The notes: a model not told the origin generated them from the sequence alone. Counted from the stretch's first letter, positions 35,521 to 44,630 are shown. The stretch is 64,000 bases of DNA from Treponema sp. OMZ 838 (GCF_000775995.1 NZ_CP009227.1:1550001-1614000), one strand, 5' to 3'. Program-made: numbers and translations.

Positions 35521-35676
35521 TTAATGAATTTTATTTTTTTTGATAACTTGAAAGAAGAACCGGAAACTCTAATTTTAGATTTTAATCAGGATTAATGCAC
35601 AGCAAGAATTCAATAAGCTTTTAGACTATATACGAACCAATCATATCACAAAAATAAGTACGTTTTGGGGCTGTTC
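35521..35676 (+). pseudogene. broken second copy of the LRR immunity gene start
   Basis: The words TTTTATTTTTTTGATAACTT, CCGGAAACTCTAATTTTAGA, ACAGCAAGAATTCAATAAGC and ATCACAAAAATAAGTACGTT match bases 25467-25632 of the LRR gene, with a deletion near 35582 and scattered changes. It shows duplication and decay of an immunity gene within the array. Confidence 0.75.
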
Positions 35677-35764
35677 CTAATATTTGTGTGTTTTCGCATT
35701 GTATTAAGAGTACAAAAAGAGTTATAAATATAAGCGGGTTTAATCCGGAATTTTAGAGGTGGGC

Positions 35765-36127
35765 ATGGAAAAATATTTTTTATCTTCAGGTGAAAATAAA
35801 CAATTAGAATATGTAAGAGAATGTGAGTATATACGATATGTAAAATTTTCAACAGGGAAATTAGCAGTGATTGCAAAAATTAGTGAGCCTGTGCAATGGA
35901 AAGATGAAAAAGGGTTTCATGGATCTGATTATGTTATTATTACATCACGACATGAGGGTTATGATATAAAGAACATAATATACTTTCCAACTTTTGTGTA
36001 TGTAACTGTTTTAAAAAATAAAGATTATGATTTGATTGAAGAAATAGTAGCAGATGATTTAATTACAATTGGAAGAGGAGAATTATATAAAACTTATGAT
36101 AGAGCAAAAAATCATATATTTGATTAA
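35765..36127 (+). CDS. small cytoplasmic protein, putative orphan immunity
   Basis: ATG 35765 is preferred over GTG 35759, and AGAGGTGGG lies upstream. The roughly 120-residue protein has no signal peptide and is acidic, with alternating strand-like segments (VIITSRHEGYDIKNIIYF). No family is recognised. Confidence 0.5.
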   Translation: MEKYFLSSGENKQLEYVRECEYIRYVKFSTGKLAVIAKISEPVQWKDEKGFHGSDYVIITSRHEGYDIKNIIYFPTFVYVTVLKNKDYDLIEEIVADDLITIGRGELYKTYDRAKNHIFD

Positions 36128-36178
36128 TTTTTTTATATACTAATTTAAAAATAGGATCCTTTTGGAAAGATGCAAAAA

Positions 36179-36340
36179 AGATATACTGAAGTAATGAGAT
36201 TTTTGGGGAAAGTAAAATTTACGTTAGCAGAAGAAAAGTTAAAGGATTGTGAATTGTCAGCTGGGGCAATACTGCCTAATTCTTATTCTGATGGACATAG
36301 GAGGAGATTCGCAAATGAAGAATATAAATCACTTGATTAA
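36179..36340 (+). pseudogene. lost toxin tail overlapping an immunity gene
   Basis: The frame RYTEVMRFLGKVKFTLAEEK to FANEEYKSLD ends at 36340 and overlaps the next start (36315) by 26 bases, similar to the long overlap at 20416. Confidence 0.45.
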
Positions 36341-37241
36341 GGGAAGTATTTTTTTTCTGCTCTTTTTTACACAAACGCTTTATGCCGACATATCTTTTGA
36401 TAAAGATAATAATATGTATTATGAGAGCCTGAAAAACAACTATCGAATAGAGGATTTATATATACAAAATAATACGTATTATGTGAAAGTTAAAGATAAG
36501 TGGTTAGTCTTTTACGAAGGTAGGTTGATAGGTGAATTTAATTATACAAGCCTCGTTGTAACAAAGAACGGTCTATTGGGACACAATAATAAAAATAATA
36601 CGTATACATTATTATCGAATGATTTAAAAGTATTACAAGATAATTTGCTGTGGGCAAGTATAAACAATTACGGGATTATAATAAAAGAGAAGAATAAAGA
36701 GTTGCTGGCGATATCTCCTGATGGTTCAAAAAAGACTTTAAAGGGGTATGATTATGCTAAGATGTGTTCTAATGGGTTCTATATTGCATGGAATGTTACA
36801 AGATTAATACCGCAATGGTTCTTATTAAATACTAAAGGTAAAATGATTGAATCAGCTGATACAAAAATAATAGAATTTGATGGAAAATTTTTTATTAAGA
36901 AGGATAATAAAATTATAGTGATAGACAACTATAAAAAGAAAGTTCTTGATGAAAAATATAGTGATTTTATGGAGGGAAGAGAATATATATTTTTATTTAA
37001 TAACGGTACAAAAAGATGGGAGGTACATGATAGTAACCTTAATTATGTGCTTGAAATAGGTTTACCAAATATTTCAACTAGTATGGTTTGTCATAATATT
37101 TTGTTAATATATGATAGACAAGCAGAGATATTGATAATGTATAAAATTGATACGCATACATCGATGATAATTGATGACGATCGAATGGGAGAAGACTATT
37201 TATTTATAAAATACGAGAATGCTTGGAAGAGAATTTATTAG
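36315..37241 (+). CDS. exported repeat protein, putative orphan immunity
   Basis: ATG 36315 has GGAGGAG upstream and opens a signal peptide (SIFFLLFFTQTLYA). The 308-residue protein has repeated beta-rich units such as KWLVFYEGRLIGEFNYTSLV, resembling WG-type or propeller repeats. It overlaps the next gene by 19 bases. Confidence 0.55.
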   Translation: MKNINHLIKGSIFFLLFFTQTLYADISFDKDNNMYYESLKNNYRIEDLYIQNNTYYVKVKDKWLVFYEGRLIGEFNYTSLVVTKNGLLGHNNKNNTYTLLSNDLKVLQDNLLWASINNYGIIIKEKNKELLAISPDGSKKTLKGYDYAKMCSNGFYIAWNVTRLIPQWFLLNTKGKMIESADTKIIEFDGKFFIKKDNKIIVIDNYKKKVLDEKYSDFMEGREYIFLFNNGTKRWEVHDSNLNYVLEIGLPNISTSMVCHNILLIYDRQAEILIMYKIDTHTSMIIDDDRMGEDYLFIKYENAWKRIY

Positions 37242-37729
37242 TATTATTAAGTGTTATAATATTGATATTTATAGAAATATTATTTCATTTCATGTATTGG
37301 AGTAGTAAAATGGTATTAGTTCATAATTTTTTTGTTATTTCTGATTTACGTGATGTTACTAATAAAATTAATAATCAATTGGATCTAAACTGTATGTCAG
37401 AACGGTATAAGCATGTCTCAATTCATGATGATATCATTATTTTTATTTTTAAAACTTTGAAATGGTTTAAATCAGAAAATGATACTAAAACGAAGGCAAC
37501 GAAAGGTCTTTTTTATTATGGTATTAGTCTAATTGAATCTGATAATTTGAATACTTTTCTTCACATAGTTGTCTTATGGAAAGAATTGTTCAAATTAGCT
37601 CCTGAGACGGATGTAATACCGGAATCTGGTTTTAGTAAAAAAGAAATTATATCACAAATTGAAAATTTAATTAGACTATTAGAATATGCAACTAAGAGTA
37701 ATAAAATTGTTTTGCATTTGGGAATCTGA
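37223..37729 (+). CDS. membrane-anchored protein, co-translated with the previous gene
   Basis: A TTG start inside the preceding gene gives 168 residues. An N-terminal transmembrane segment (LLVLLSVIILIFIEILFHF) is followed by a helical soluble part. The non-ATG start and overlap make the exact start uncertain. Confidence 0.45.
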   Translation: MEENLLVLLSVIILIFIEILFHFMYWSSKMVLVHNFFVISDLRDVTNKINNQLDLNCMSERYKHVSIHDDIIIFIFKTLKWFKSENDTKTKATKGLFYYGISLIESDNLNTFLHIVVLWKELFKLAPETDVIPESGFSKKEIISQIENLIRLLEYATKSNKIVLHLGI

Positions 37730-37738
37730 AATATTTAG

Positions 37739-37816
37739 GGTATTAGTTCTGTACAGAAAAATTTTGAGGATCATTTTAAAAGGGAACTTCTAAAAACTGA
37801 AAAGGCGGAAGAATAG
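37739..37816 (+). pseudogene. lost toxin tail
   Basis: A short frame GISSVQKNFEDHFKRELLKT, then EKAEE, ends in TAG one base before the next ATG. Confidence 0.4.
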
Positions 37817-37817
37817 A

Positions 37818-38093
37818 ATGAATAGGCGGACTGCTCGGATTTGTTTTTATATTGCTTTAGTAACATGTTTTATTGTAATTATATTGTATATAATTGGATA
37901 TAGAGGAACCTATATTTTGTATTATCTCCTCGGCGCTATTGCTGGTGCAGGAATGTTTCCAGCTTGTTATTTAGATTTCAAAAATGACTGTAACAACGAT
38001 GACGTATCTCCTTCTAATATAAAAGGATTACTAACATCTGTCTTTGTTTTTATGATTTGTTTTTTTATGTTAATTAAGACATTGATTGGATAA
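37818..38093 (+). CDS. three-helix membrane protein, putative orphan immunity
   Basis: This 91-residue protein has transmembrane segments near residues 9-26, 31-50 and 70-90. It follows a toxin tail directly. Confidence 0.5.
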   Translation: MNRRTARICFYIALVTCFIVIILYIIGYRGTYILYYLLGAIAGAGMFPACYLDFKNDCNNDDVSPSNIKGLLTSVFVFMICFFMLIKTLIG

Positions 38094-38101
38094 ATCCCCT
38101 T

Positions 38102-38170
38102 TCAGTGAGAACAGCTAATTTTTTTAAATTTAGTGATTCATCGATTCAAAGCCAAGGAGGACGTCGATGA
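38102..38170 (+). pseudogene. lost toxin tail
   Basis: A frame SVRTANFFKFSDSSIQSQGG, then RR, ends in TGA and overlaps the next ATG by ATGA. AAGGAGG lies within it as the ribosome site of the next gene. Confidence 0.4.
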
Positions 38171-38757
38171 CCTTAAAACGAAAGCTCATTTTCAGTGTAG
38201 TCTTTATTTTTATTGCGCACATCGCGTGTGGACAAATTTTACAAGTTGCCGATAAAAAAGGAGATTGGACAGTTAGTATCTATGAATATGACAAGGCGTA
38301 TACTACCATTGAAGCAGTTAATCTGAGAAATAGAAAGAATATAAAAATTGAAGGAATTACGAGGCTTAATCCTCGTATGTATTGGCTTAATGAAGATATA
38401 CTAAGAATTGACTTTGGTAGTCCTGTTGCACCGGATATGTCATCATATTTCTTTTCTACCAAGTATGAAAAATTTTCAAATCATATTTTTTTTGCAACAA
38501 ATTTTGTAGATTTGAATAACGAATTGGTTCTCTGTGCAGATACTACTATTTCGATAGTAGATATATTTAATGGTGGAAAAAGTACTATACTCATACTACC
38601 GCATGATATTTTTCGTGCTGGATGTTATTGGTTCTGTATAGGGAAAAAAACTAAATTTGATAATAAGGTTTTATTTTTAGAGTATTTGGTTGAAGGGAAC
38701 AATATAGATACATATAAAATAAAAAAATATGAAATTCCTAAGGAAAATATTGAATAA
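38167..38757 (+). CDS. exported protein, putative orphan immunity
   Basis: This 196-residue protein has a signal peptide (LIFSVVFIFIAHIACG). AAGGAGG precedes the ATG. The mature part is beta-rich (ILQVADKKGDWTVSIYEYDK). No family is recognised. Confidence 0.55.
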   Translation: MTLKRKLIFSVVFIFIAHIACGQILQVADKKGDWTVSIYEYDKAYTTIEAVNLRNRKNIKIEGITRLNPRMYWLNEDILRIDFGSPVAPDMSSYFFSTKYEKFSNHIFFATNFVDLNNELVLCADTTISIVDIFNGGKSTILILPHDIFRAGCYWFCIGKKTKFDNKVLFLEYLVEGNNIDTYKIKKYEIPKENIE

Positions 38758-38758
38758 T

Positions 38759-38827
38759 GACAAAAATAATGTGTATTCAGCAATTTTAACTAAAACAATC
38801 AGGAGCTGTCGGAATGATAAAAAATAA
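38759..38827 (+). pseudogene. lost toxin tail
   Basis: A frame DKNNVYSAILTKTIRSCRND, then KK, ends in TAA and overlaps the next start (38814) by 14 bases. Confidence 0.35.
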
Positions 38828-39263
38828 AATTTTAATAACTCTTGTGATTTTTTCTTTCCTATTCCTATTAACGTCTTGTAAATCAAAGGAAGAAATAAGT
38901 ATTATATCGCAAATACAAAAGAATGGTTTTGTTGATTTAGCAATTTATTGTGAGAAATTCGATAAAATTATAATTTATGATGAGGGAAAATATTATTATG
39001 ATAATAATAAAGACGAATGGATTGGCCAGAAAATATATTATTTTTTCGATGGAAAGGTTGAAAAAGTTATTAATATACGTTCTTGTCCTGCTGATGTTCC
39101 GTATGGTACTATTATTTATTTTTATCCCTATACGGATGGGAAAATTATTTTAAGTAAAGGCGATACTATATTTTATCTTACACAGATAGAGGAATATAAA
39201 ACAGGAAAACTGCTAAGGCTTGAAAATCAAAAAAAAGACATACAAACATGGTCGCTTGATTAG
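38814..39263 (+). CDS. lipoprotein, last immunity-like gene of the array
   Basis: This 149-residue protein has a lipoprotein signal (LVIFSFLFLLTSC). The mature part is beta-rich and acidic. It closes the one-directional array; the next gene is on the other strand with chromosomal base composition. Confidence 0.6.
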   Translation: MIKNKILITLVIFSFLFLLTSCKSKEEISIISQIQKNGFVDLAIYCEKFDKIIIYDEGKYYYDNNKDEWIGQKIYYFFDGKVEKVINIRSCPADVPYGTIIYFYPYTDGKIILSKGDTIFYLTQIEEYKTGKLLRLENQKKDIQTWSLD

Positions 39264-39406
39264 ATGCGGCTTTCTAAATGATGGTTAATGAAATGCAGAA
39301 ATCGCCGGAAAAGAAAATATATTCCGAAGCGATTTCATTAGTCTTATTGTTGATCGATTGGGATTAGCGTTCGATTACCGTTCCGTCAGTACCAATATTC
39401 AGTATT

Positions 39407-40609
39407 TCATTCACCGAATTTATTAAAGTAGCCTTGAATAAAAATGATCGGTGTCCCTTTATCGCCGCTGCCGGAGGTAAGGTCGCACAGCGAACCGATT
39501 AAGTCGGTTAATTGGCGAGGGGTCGTTCCTTGGGCTTCTTTTTGATCAATTTGTGACGAACAGGCATTTTTCTTATGCTCGCTGATGTAGGTAACCATTG
39601 CCTGGTACTGTTCTTTATCGGATAAATCCTTAAAGTTGTTGTCTGCAAGGTATTTCAGCTTTACCTCATGCGGTGTACCGGATAATCCTGCGGTAAAGCC
39701 GGGCGACACAACAGGATCGGCAAGCTCCCAAATCTTTCCGACAGGGTCTTTAAAAGCTCCGTCTCCGTATACCATCACTTCAACCGTTTTGCCGGTTTTT
39801 TCTTTAAGCATCAGTTGAATTTTTTCTACCAATGTTTGGCAATCATTCGGAAAGAGCTTGACGGAATCTTCCGTTGCCTTATTCGAACCGAGTAGACCGT
39901 ATGCACTGTTGTATCCGCTGCCGTTAACCGGCCGCGAAAGTACATCGTCAAGCCCGTACACACAAACTGCCCCGCGCTCTTTTAATCGCCGTTTTGTATT
40001 TGCCCGTGTGTGGATATCGCAGACAAGCACGTGTTTTGTTGCGGAAAGAACAGCGCACGGATCATTTGCCAATAGGATAGAAGATTGTGCATTGTATTTT
40101 TTGATGATTGAGTTATAAAAAGCGATATAATCGATACCCGTAAACGGGTGTTTATATGCCCCGAAGCGCTGCGTAAACTCCTCAGCTGTAAAAGTATCCT
40201 GCCAAGGATTTACTGCCTCCGCTTTACCCGTATCAGGATCCATCAGCCGGTTTCCAACCTCGTCGGAAGGATAGCTTAGTACAAGTGTCAGTCTGTTTCC
40301 TGCCTTTGCGATACCCTCCAAACAGATTGCAAAACGGTTTCTGCTTAGGATAGGAAATACCAAACCGATATGTTCGCTGCCGAATTTTTCCCGTATATCG
40401 GCGGCAATCTGGTCGGTAGAAGCGTAATTGCCTTGAGCCCGGGCAACAACAGATTCCGTTACGGCGAGGATATCCCGATCGTGAATGGAAAAGCCTTCCG
40501 TTTCCGCCGCCGACAAGAGCGTATCAACCGCTATTGCGGCAATATCATCTCCGGCATGTACAATGGGTGCTATCAATCCCCGCGAAACCGTTCCGACCTT
40601 CTGAGGCAT
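39407..40609 (-). CDS. F420-0:L-glutamate ligase (CofE) family protein
   Basis: This 400-residue protein has the start and body of the CofE-like family (GLIAPIVHAGDDIAAIAVDT, DILAVTESVVARAQGNY). The family's known members add glutamate to coenzyme F420. Spirochaetes are not known to make F420, so the substrate here is unknown; an amide-bond-forming role on another carboxylate is inferred. The coding frame ends GYFNKFGE. In another frame the next bases read NEILNIGTDGTVIER and stop, so the natural C-terminus may have been shifted by one base. Confidence 0.7.
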   Translation of the reverse strand: MPQKVGTVSRGLIAPIVHAGDDIAAIAVDTLLSAAETEGFSIHDRDILAVTESVVARAQGNYASTDQIAADIREKFGSEHIGLVFPILSRNRFAICLEGIAKAGNRLTLVLSYPSDEVGNRLMDPDTGKAEAVNPWQDTFTAEEFTQRFGAYKHPFTGIDYIAFYNSIIKKYNAQSSILLANDPCAVLSATKHVLVCDIHTRANTKRRLKERGAVCVYGLDDVLSRPVNGSGYNSAYGLLGSNKATEDSVKLFPNDCQTLVEKIQLMLKEKTGKTVEVMVYGDGAFKDPVGKIWELADPVVSPGFTAGLSGTPHEVKLKYLADNNFKDLSDKEQYQAMVTYISEHKKNACSSQIDQKEAQGTTPRQLTDLIGSLCDLTSGSGDKGTPIIFIQGYFNKFGE

Positions 40610-40667
40610 AATCTCTCTCCTTAGGATACCCCTGAGCGCACTCGGTTATTGGGAGTATCCTTCCGTT

Positions 40668-41066
40668 TTATTTTAACCGGGCGGCAGCTGTTTCGGCTTT
40701 TGCCCTGCTTGGATATAACTCTACACAAGAACGTTGCAGCCAGCCATCCGTAAGGTGTACCCACAGTTCGCTTTCCGAATCTCTTGATACGAATTGCGTC
40801 CCTGTTACTTCGTATATTTCTTTCCGCCGAGCATGGTTGACAATGATACCGTTTGCCCCCGGACTATCTTTTAATGAGATATAGGTTTCGACAATAACGG
40901 CAAACCGGTCGGCATCATTTACGGCTGAATCAGGCGGCAGTATGATAGAATCCAGTGTTGCACGATTAGTACAGGAGAATAAGACCAAACAGGAAAAAAG
41001 GCACAACACAACAATGCGGCATACCGCGCCCAAGCCGCTTCGTATCACATTTTTCACAATTATCAC
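40668..41066 (-). CDS. lipoprotein with SH3-like end
   Basis: This 132-residue protein has a hydrophobic signal and lipobox (LVLFSC). The mature part includes VETYISLKDSPGANG and WVHLTDGWLQRSCVELYP, resembling bacterial SH3 domains. Its start overlaps the end of the NUDIX gene by 4 bases, indicating an operon. Confidence 0.6.
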   Translation of the reverse strand: MIIVKNVIRSGLGAVCRIVVLCLFSCLVLFSCTNRATLDSIILPPDSAVNDADRFAVIVETYISLKDSPGANGIIVNHARRKEIYEVTGTQFVSRDSESELWVHLTDGWLQRSCVELYPSRAKAETAAARLK

Positions 41067-41452
41067 TGATAAAATTTTCGGAGCTCGGGAATAAACAGCG
41101 CATCTGACGGAACTATCGGAATATTCTGCATCTCGTCAATCGAAAACCATTTTAATTCGGAGTGTACCGAAGAAACACACGTTTGATTTTCCGGAATGAT
41201 TACTTCGTATGCAAAAAGATCAAAATTACGGTGTTCATTTTGAAAATGTTTACGCGCAATAAACCGCCCGACGGATACGCGGACGGCAAGCTCTTCTTCA
41301 TACTCGCGGATTAATGTCTGCTCGTGCGTTTCGCCTGCTTCACACTTTCCTCCCGGAAATTCCCAATGATCTCCGACATCTCCGCCCGGTGTGCGCAAGC
41401 CAAGCAAAAATCTGTTATCCTTTCGGACGATACCTACTACCGATTGGCGCAT
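41063..41452 (-). CDS. NUDIX (MutT-like) hydrolase
   Basis: This 129-residue protein has the NUDIX box GGKCEAGETHEQTLIREYEE (G-x5-E-x7-R-E-x-x-E-E) around residues 33-52. MutT-like length and the GDHWEFPGG lead suggest a nucleotide pyrophosphatase removing oxidised or unusual nucleotides. The glycine late in the box is replaced (ELAV). Confidence 0.85.
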   Translation of the reverse strand: MRQSVVGIVRKDNRFLLGLRTPGGDVGDHWEFPGGKCEAGETHEQTLIREYEEELAVRVSVGRFIARKHFQNEHRNFDLFAYEVIIPENQTCVSSVHSELKWFSIDEMQNIPIVPSDALFIPELRKFYQ

Positions 41453-41455
41453 AGG

Positions 41456-41854
41456 CTATAAGAACAGTACCTGCGAAAAAAGCAGGTGAGTAACACCGGC
41501 AAACAGGCAGAAAAAGCCTATCGGCTGTTCAAAGTTAAGAATACGAGCCAAAAACGGCGGTAGTGTCAGCTGATTTTCGGCGGCTTTAATCCAACGGTCA
41601 AAGAATACGATGCTGCCGAGGATGCCCGAAAGCGCGGGGATAATATCGCCGACCAACGGTACGTTTCCTGTAACGGGGCTGAGAAGTTTAAATACGGCTG
41701 AAATGCCTGAAAAAATCAGCAACACCAGCAAAAACGTCGGATCGTTGAGGAGAGGATATTTAATGCCGAAATCATCTTTGTCTTTTGCAGAAAGGAGTAA
41801 AATTCCCCCCATCATAAGATTGGTGGTGACGGAAAGAAAATAGAATGGTAACAT
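41456..41854 (-). CDS. four-helix membrane protein, unknown function
   Basis: This 132-residue protein has about four transmembrane segments (near residues 4-22, 40-60, 64-85 and 111-130). It lies 3 bases upstream of the NUDIX gene and is probably the first gene of the three- or four-gene minus-strand unit. No family is recognised. Confidence 0.65.
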   Translation of the reverse strand: MLPFYFLSVTTNLMMGGILLLSAKDKDDFGIKYPLLNDPTFLLVLLIFSGISAVFKLLSPVTGNVPLVGDIIPALSGILGSIVFFDRWIKAAENQLTLPPFLARILNFEQPIGFFCLFAGVTHLLFSQVLFL

Positions 41855-41968
41855 ATATGTGCCCCCCGTAACGCATGATAAGCGCTTTTAATAGAATATC
41901 GTATTTATAAAAAAAAAGCAATTCATACCTACGCATTCATCGGTACAGAACACATCATAATCGAGGGC

Positions 41969-41997
41969 TTGACCTAAAATGGAATTTCCTTCATAAT
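41969..41997 (+). promoter_or_regulatory. sigma-70 type promoter of tRNA-Ala
   Basis: TTGACC and CATAAT are separated by 17 bases, 16 bases upstream of the tRNA. Close to consensus at both boxes. Confidence 0.7.
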
Positions 41998-42012
41998 CGC
42001 ATTGTTGCCTTT

Positions 42013-42086
<74 letters not shown>

Positions 42087-42169
42087 AATAAAATCAACAA
42101 CCCCGACGCAGAGCAGCGGGGTGTTAAACCCTCCGCACAAATAAAAAGAAGGTAGGCAGAGAACCGCGT

Positions 42170-43828
42170 ATGGATATATCAAATCTTGATCCTGATCTTG
42201 CAGCCTTATTGGAAGATATTCCTGTAGCGCCTTCTACTTCTGCCCCATCGCTTGACCTGTTTGGTGATATCGGTGACGATATTCTTCTATCTGCTTCACC
42301 GGAAGCGTCCGGCGGTTCGGAACCGAGTCCTGCCCGTGTTGATCTTACCGTTAAAGCTTTTCCTAAAATCGAACATTTTTATAATGAAACTCCTCATACC
42401 TATTTCGATTCGGCAGATTTTTATAAAAAAGTCCTAAAGAATTGCGGCGAGGCTTCTCAGCGTTTGCATAATACGCTTACCAAATATCTTACCACACGCG
42501 ATCAAAAAGACCGTACCGTGTATCGGCAACAGCTCGTCACAAATTATTGGCAGTTTATTTCCGTGCTTGTGTTAAAGTTACCGACAGATGAATCCGCAAT
42601 CGAAAAAAAATATGCATTACGGTACGGACTCATTTTGCCGACGCTTTTAACCGCTGAACAAAAAGATACGTTTGCAAAGATTATCGATGAAAATTCCTAC
42701 AATGAACCCGTTTATTACCTTGATGAGTGGTTCCATGATATTGCCGTCGGATTGATTAATCCTTCTTCCACTGATGAGGTACGGACAAAACAAAAGAACA
42801 TTTCGACTCAGTTTCAGCAACTGCTCAATAAGGCGCAGGGTAAATTGCAAAGCGCGGAAAATTTACTCCGTGCAAAATCGGATGAACGCTCCAGTGCGGA
42901 AGAATTGCTTAAAAATCAAGTCCATGAGTTATTTGTGCATGACAGTCTTGCTGGTTTTGCAGGGATAAAAGAGCCGTTTACCGAAATACAGAAGCGCAAT
43001 GTGAGTGATCTGAGCGATAGCATTCGGCGAATTCTTGCGCTGGATAAAGAATTGTCCAACTTCTTGAATGAATATCGCCGAGTGGATGACGATGTCCGTT
43101 CGTTGAAGGAAAAAATCGAGGTGAGCGGCGACGGCGAGTTGAATGTCTCCGATGTAAATACGGAGCTGGAAACCGTCCGGCAAATGGTTAAGATGACCTG
43201 CGGACGGCAGGGTAATCACTTCCCTATTTTATCGCGTGAATTCTTCCGATGTACACCGAACGAAATCGGTATTAGAGAAAACGTATTGGAGATTATGCGC
43301 TGGATTGAAAGCATTGACTGCGAAGCGTATTGCCGCCAGTACCGCTCTCAGCTGAATAGAATCCCTCCGTTCGTGGTACTTATTCCTTCTTACGGTGATA
43401 TCGGTTTTTGCTGGGAACCCTTTGACCGGTATAACCGCGTAACCAGCCGCGGGCGTATTGCCATTCCGATGTATACAAAAAATTTGAAAAATGCACTGCT
43501 AACGGCTACAGCCGACCTTCGATGGCAGGTTGCGAAGGAAAAGGCTTCATACTATTGGATGGAAGAAGGTTTAACCGGTAATTACTATCAATGGTTCCAA
43601 GCTCAAAAATTGAAAGGCGACGTAAAAGAATACTTTATTGAAGACTATCTCATCTGGATGACTAAAGAAAGCGAAGGAATACAGAAGCTCGATAAAGAAG
43701 TCCGTAACGTATTCTGGCGTTATATGCCGTTCAGCAAGGCTGTTAAGGAAGAGCTGAAAACCCGCGCGCCCATTTATCAAGAGCTGTGCCAAAAAGATTT
43801 AAACCGCCAGATGTCCGACGGTTATTAA
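42170..43828 (+). CDS. large cytoplasmic protein of unknown function
   Basis: This 552-residue protein has an acidic, serine/proline-rich N-terminus (about residues 1-60), a long charged helical region likely to form coiled coil (about 205-330) and a conserved-looking C-terminal domain with aromatic clusters (PSYGDIGFCWEPFDRYNRVT and YYWMEEGLTGNYYQWF). No catalytic motif is recognised. It stands alone between a tRNA and the convergent lspA unit. Confidence 0.7.
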   Translation: MDISNLDPDLAALLEDIPVAPSTSAPSLDLFGDIGDDILLSASPEASGGSEPSPARVDLTVKAFPKIEHFYNETPHTYFDSADFYKKVLKNCGEASQRLHNTLTKYLTTRDQKDRTVYRQQLVTNYWQFISVLVLKLPTDESAIEKKYALRYGLILPTLLTAEQKDTFAKIIDENSYNEPVYYLDEWFHDIAVGLINPSSTDEVRTKQKNISTQFQQLLNKAQGKLQSAENLLRAKSDERSSAEELLKNQVHELFVHDSLAGFAGIKEPFTEIQKRNVSDLSDSIRRILALDKELSNFLNEYRRVDDDVRSLKEKIEVSGDGELNVSDVNTELETVRQMVKMTCGRQGNHFPILSREFFRCTPNEIGIRENVLEIMRWIESIDCEAYCRQYRSQLNRIPPFVVLIPSYGDIGFCWEPFDRYNRVTSRGRIAIPMYTKNLKNALLTATADLRWQVAKEKASYYWMEEGLTGNYYQWFQAQKLKGDVKEYFIEDYLIWMTKESEGIQKLDKEVRNVFWRYMPFSKAVKEELKTRAPIYQELCQKDLNRQMSDGY

Positions 43829-43844
43829 TCTCTGTTTTTACCGC

Positions 43845-44078
43845 TTATTTTTTGTTATTTAATCCGTACTTATTCATTATTTTCTTCATGATCTTACCGT
43901 AAAAGAAAAACGATAATAGAATACCGGCAATAACCGAGAAAGGCAGTGCCGCTAAAATACTTTCATTTACAAATTTTGCCAGCAAGATAATGATTGCAGC
44001 ACATACTGCGCTGCATCCGGCGATAAGTACGAGCGTTACCAATGTTCCGATAACTAAAAAAAGAATAATATTCCGCAT
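43845..44078 (-). CDS. small two-helix membrane protein
   Basis: This 77-residue protein has transmembrane segments near residues 5-33 and 38-58 and a lysine-rich cytoplasmic tail. It begins immediately after the lspA stop codon, so it is co-transcribed with lspA. Confidence 0.6.
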   Translation of the reverse strand: MRNIILFLVIGTLVTLVLIAGCSAVCAAIIILLAKFVNESILAALPFSVIAGILLSFFFYGKIMKKIMNKYGLNNKK

Positions 44079-44630
44079 TTATTCCCCGTCTTTTGGCGCA
44101 GCCGGAGTTTTACTTTTGCCTTTCCATTCTTGTATGAAAAGTGCAATAAATAAACCTGCCCCGCATACCACAATAGCGGAATCTGCAACATTAAATGTCG
44201 GCCAGCGTTCCAAACCGAAAAGACCGAAAAATTTAACATCGATAAAGTCCACAACACCTTCCGCCCTAAAAAAACGATCGAGCAAATTGCTTATTCCGCC
44301 GCCGATAATACCGCTTAAAAACCAGCGCTGCAGCCGTGGAAATTCCGATTTAAAATAGACTACGCAGATACCGGCAATAAAGCAGGCAGGAATGCAGGCC
44401 ATTACGATAAAACGCATAACGGACGAAAGTCCGCTTCCGAGACTGAACGCCGCTCCGGTATTGTAAACACAGACAATCCGTATGAGGTCTCCGAAAAAAG
44501 AAGCCCCCACAGACCACGGGGCAATCGATGTAATAATCAGCCATTTGGTTAATTGATCAAGTGCAATAACCGCAAAGGTTAGTATCAGCGGTAAAAAGTA
44601 ATCTCGTTTGTTTTTGATATTCATCGGCAC
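44079..44630 (-). CDS. lspA: lipoprotein signal peptidase (signal peptidase II)
   Basis: This 183-residue, four-helix inner-membrane aspartyl protease removes signal peptides from prolipoproteins. The conserved boxes are present: DQLTK near residue 25, NTGAAFSL near 57, GGGISNLLDR near 110 and FNVADSAI near 145, with the two catalytic aspartates in NLLDR and NVADS. Highly relevant to a window carrying many lipoprotein genes. Confidence 0.95.
   Translation of the reverse strand: MPMNIKNKRDYFLPLILTFAVIALDQLTKWLIITSIAPWSVGASFFGDLIRIVCVYNTGAAFSLGSGLSSVMRFIVMACIPACFIAGICVVYFKSEFPRLQRWFLSGIIGGGISNLLDRFFRAEGVVDFIDVKFFGLFGLERWPTFNVADSAIVVCGAGLFIALFIQEWKGKSKTPAAPKDGE

Noticed and set aside
37785..37800. 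Further copy of the GGGNANCTCTAAAAA palindrome
   Set aside because: Only AAGGGAACTTCTAAAAACTG is present with no right arm; it reads well as part of a toxin tail.
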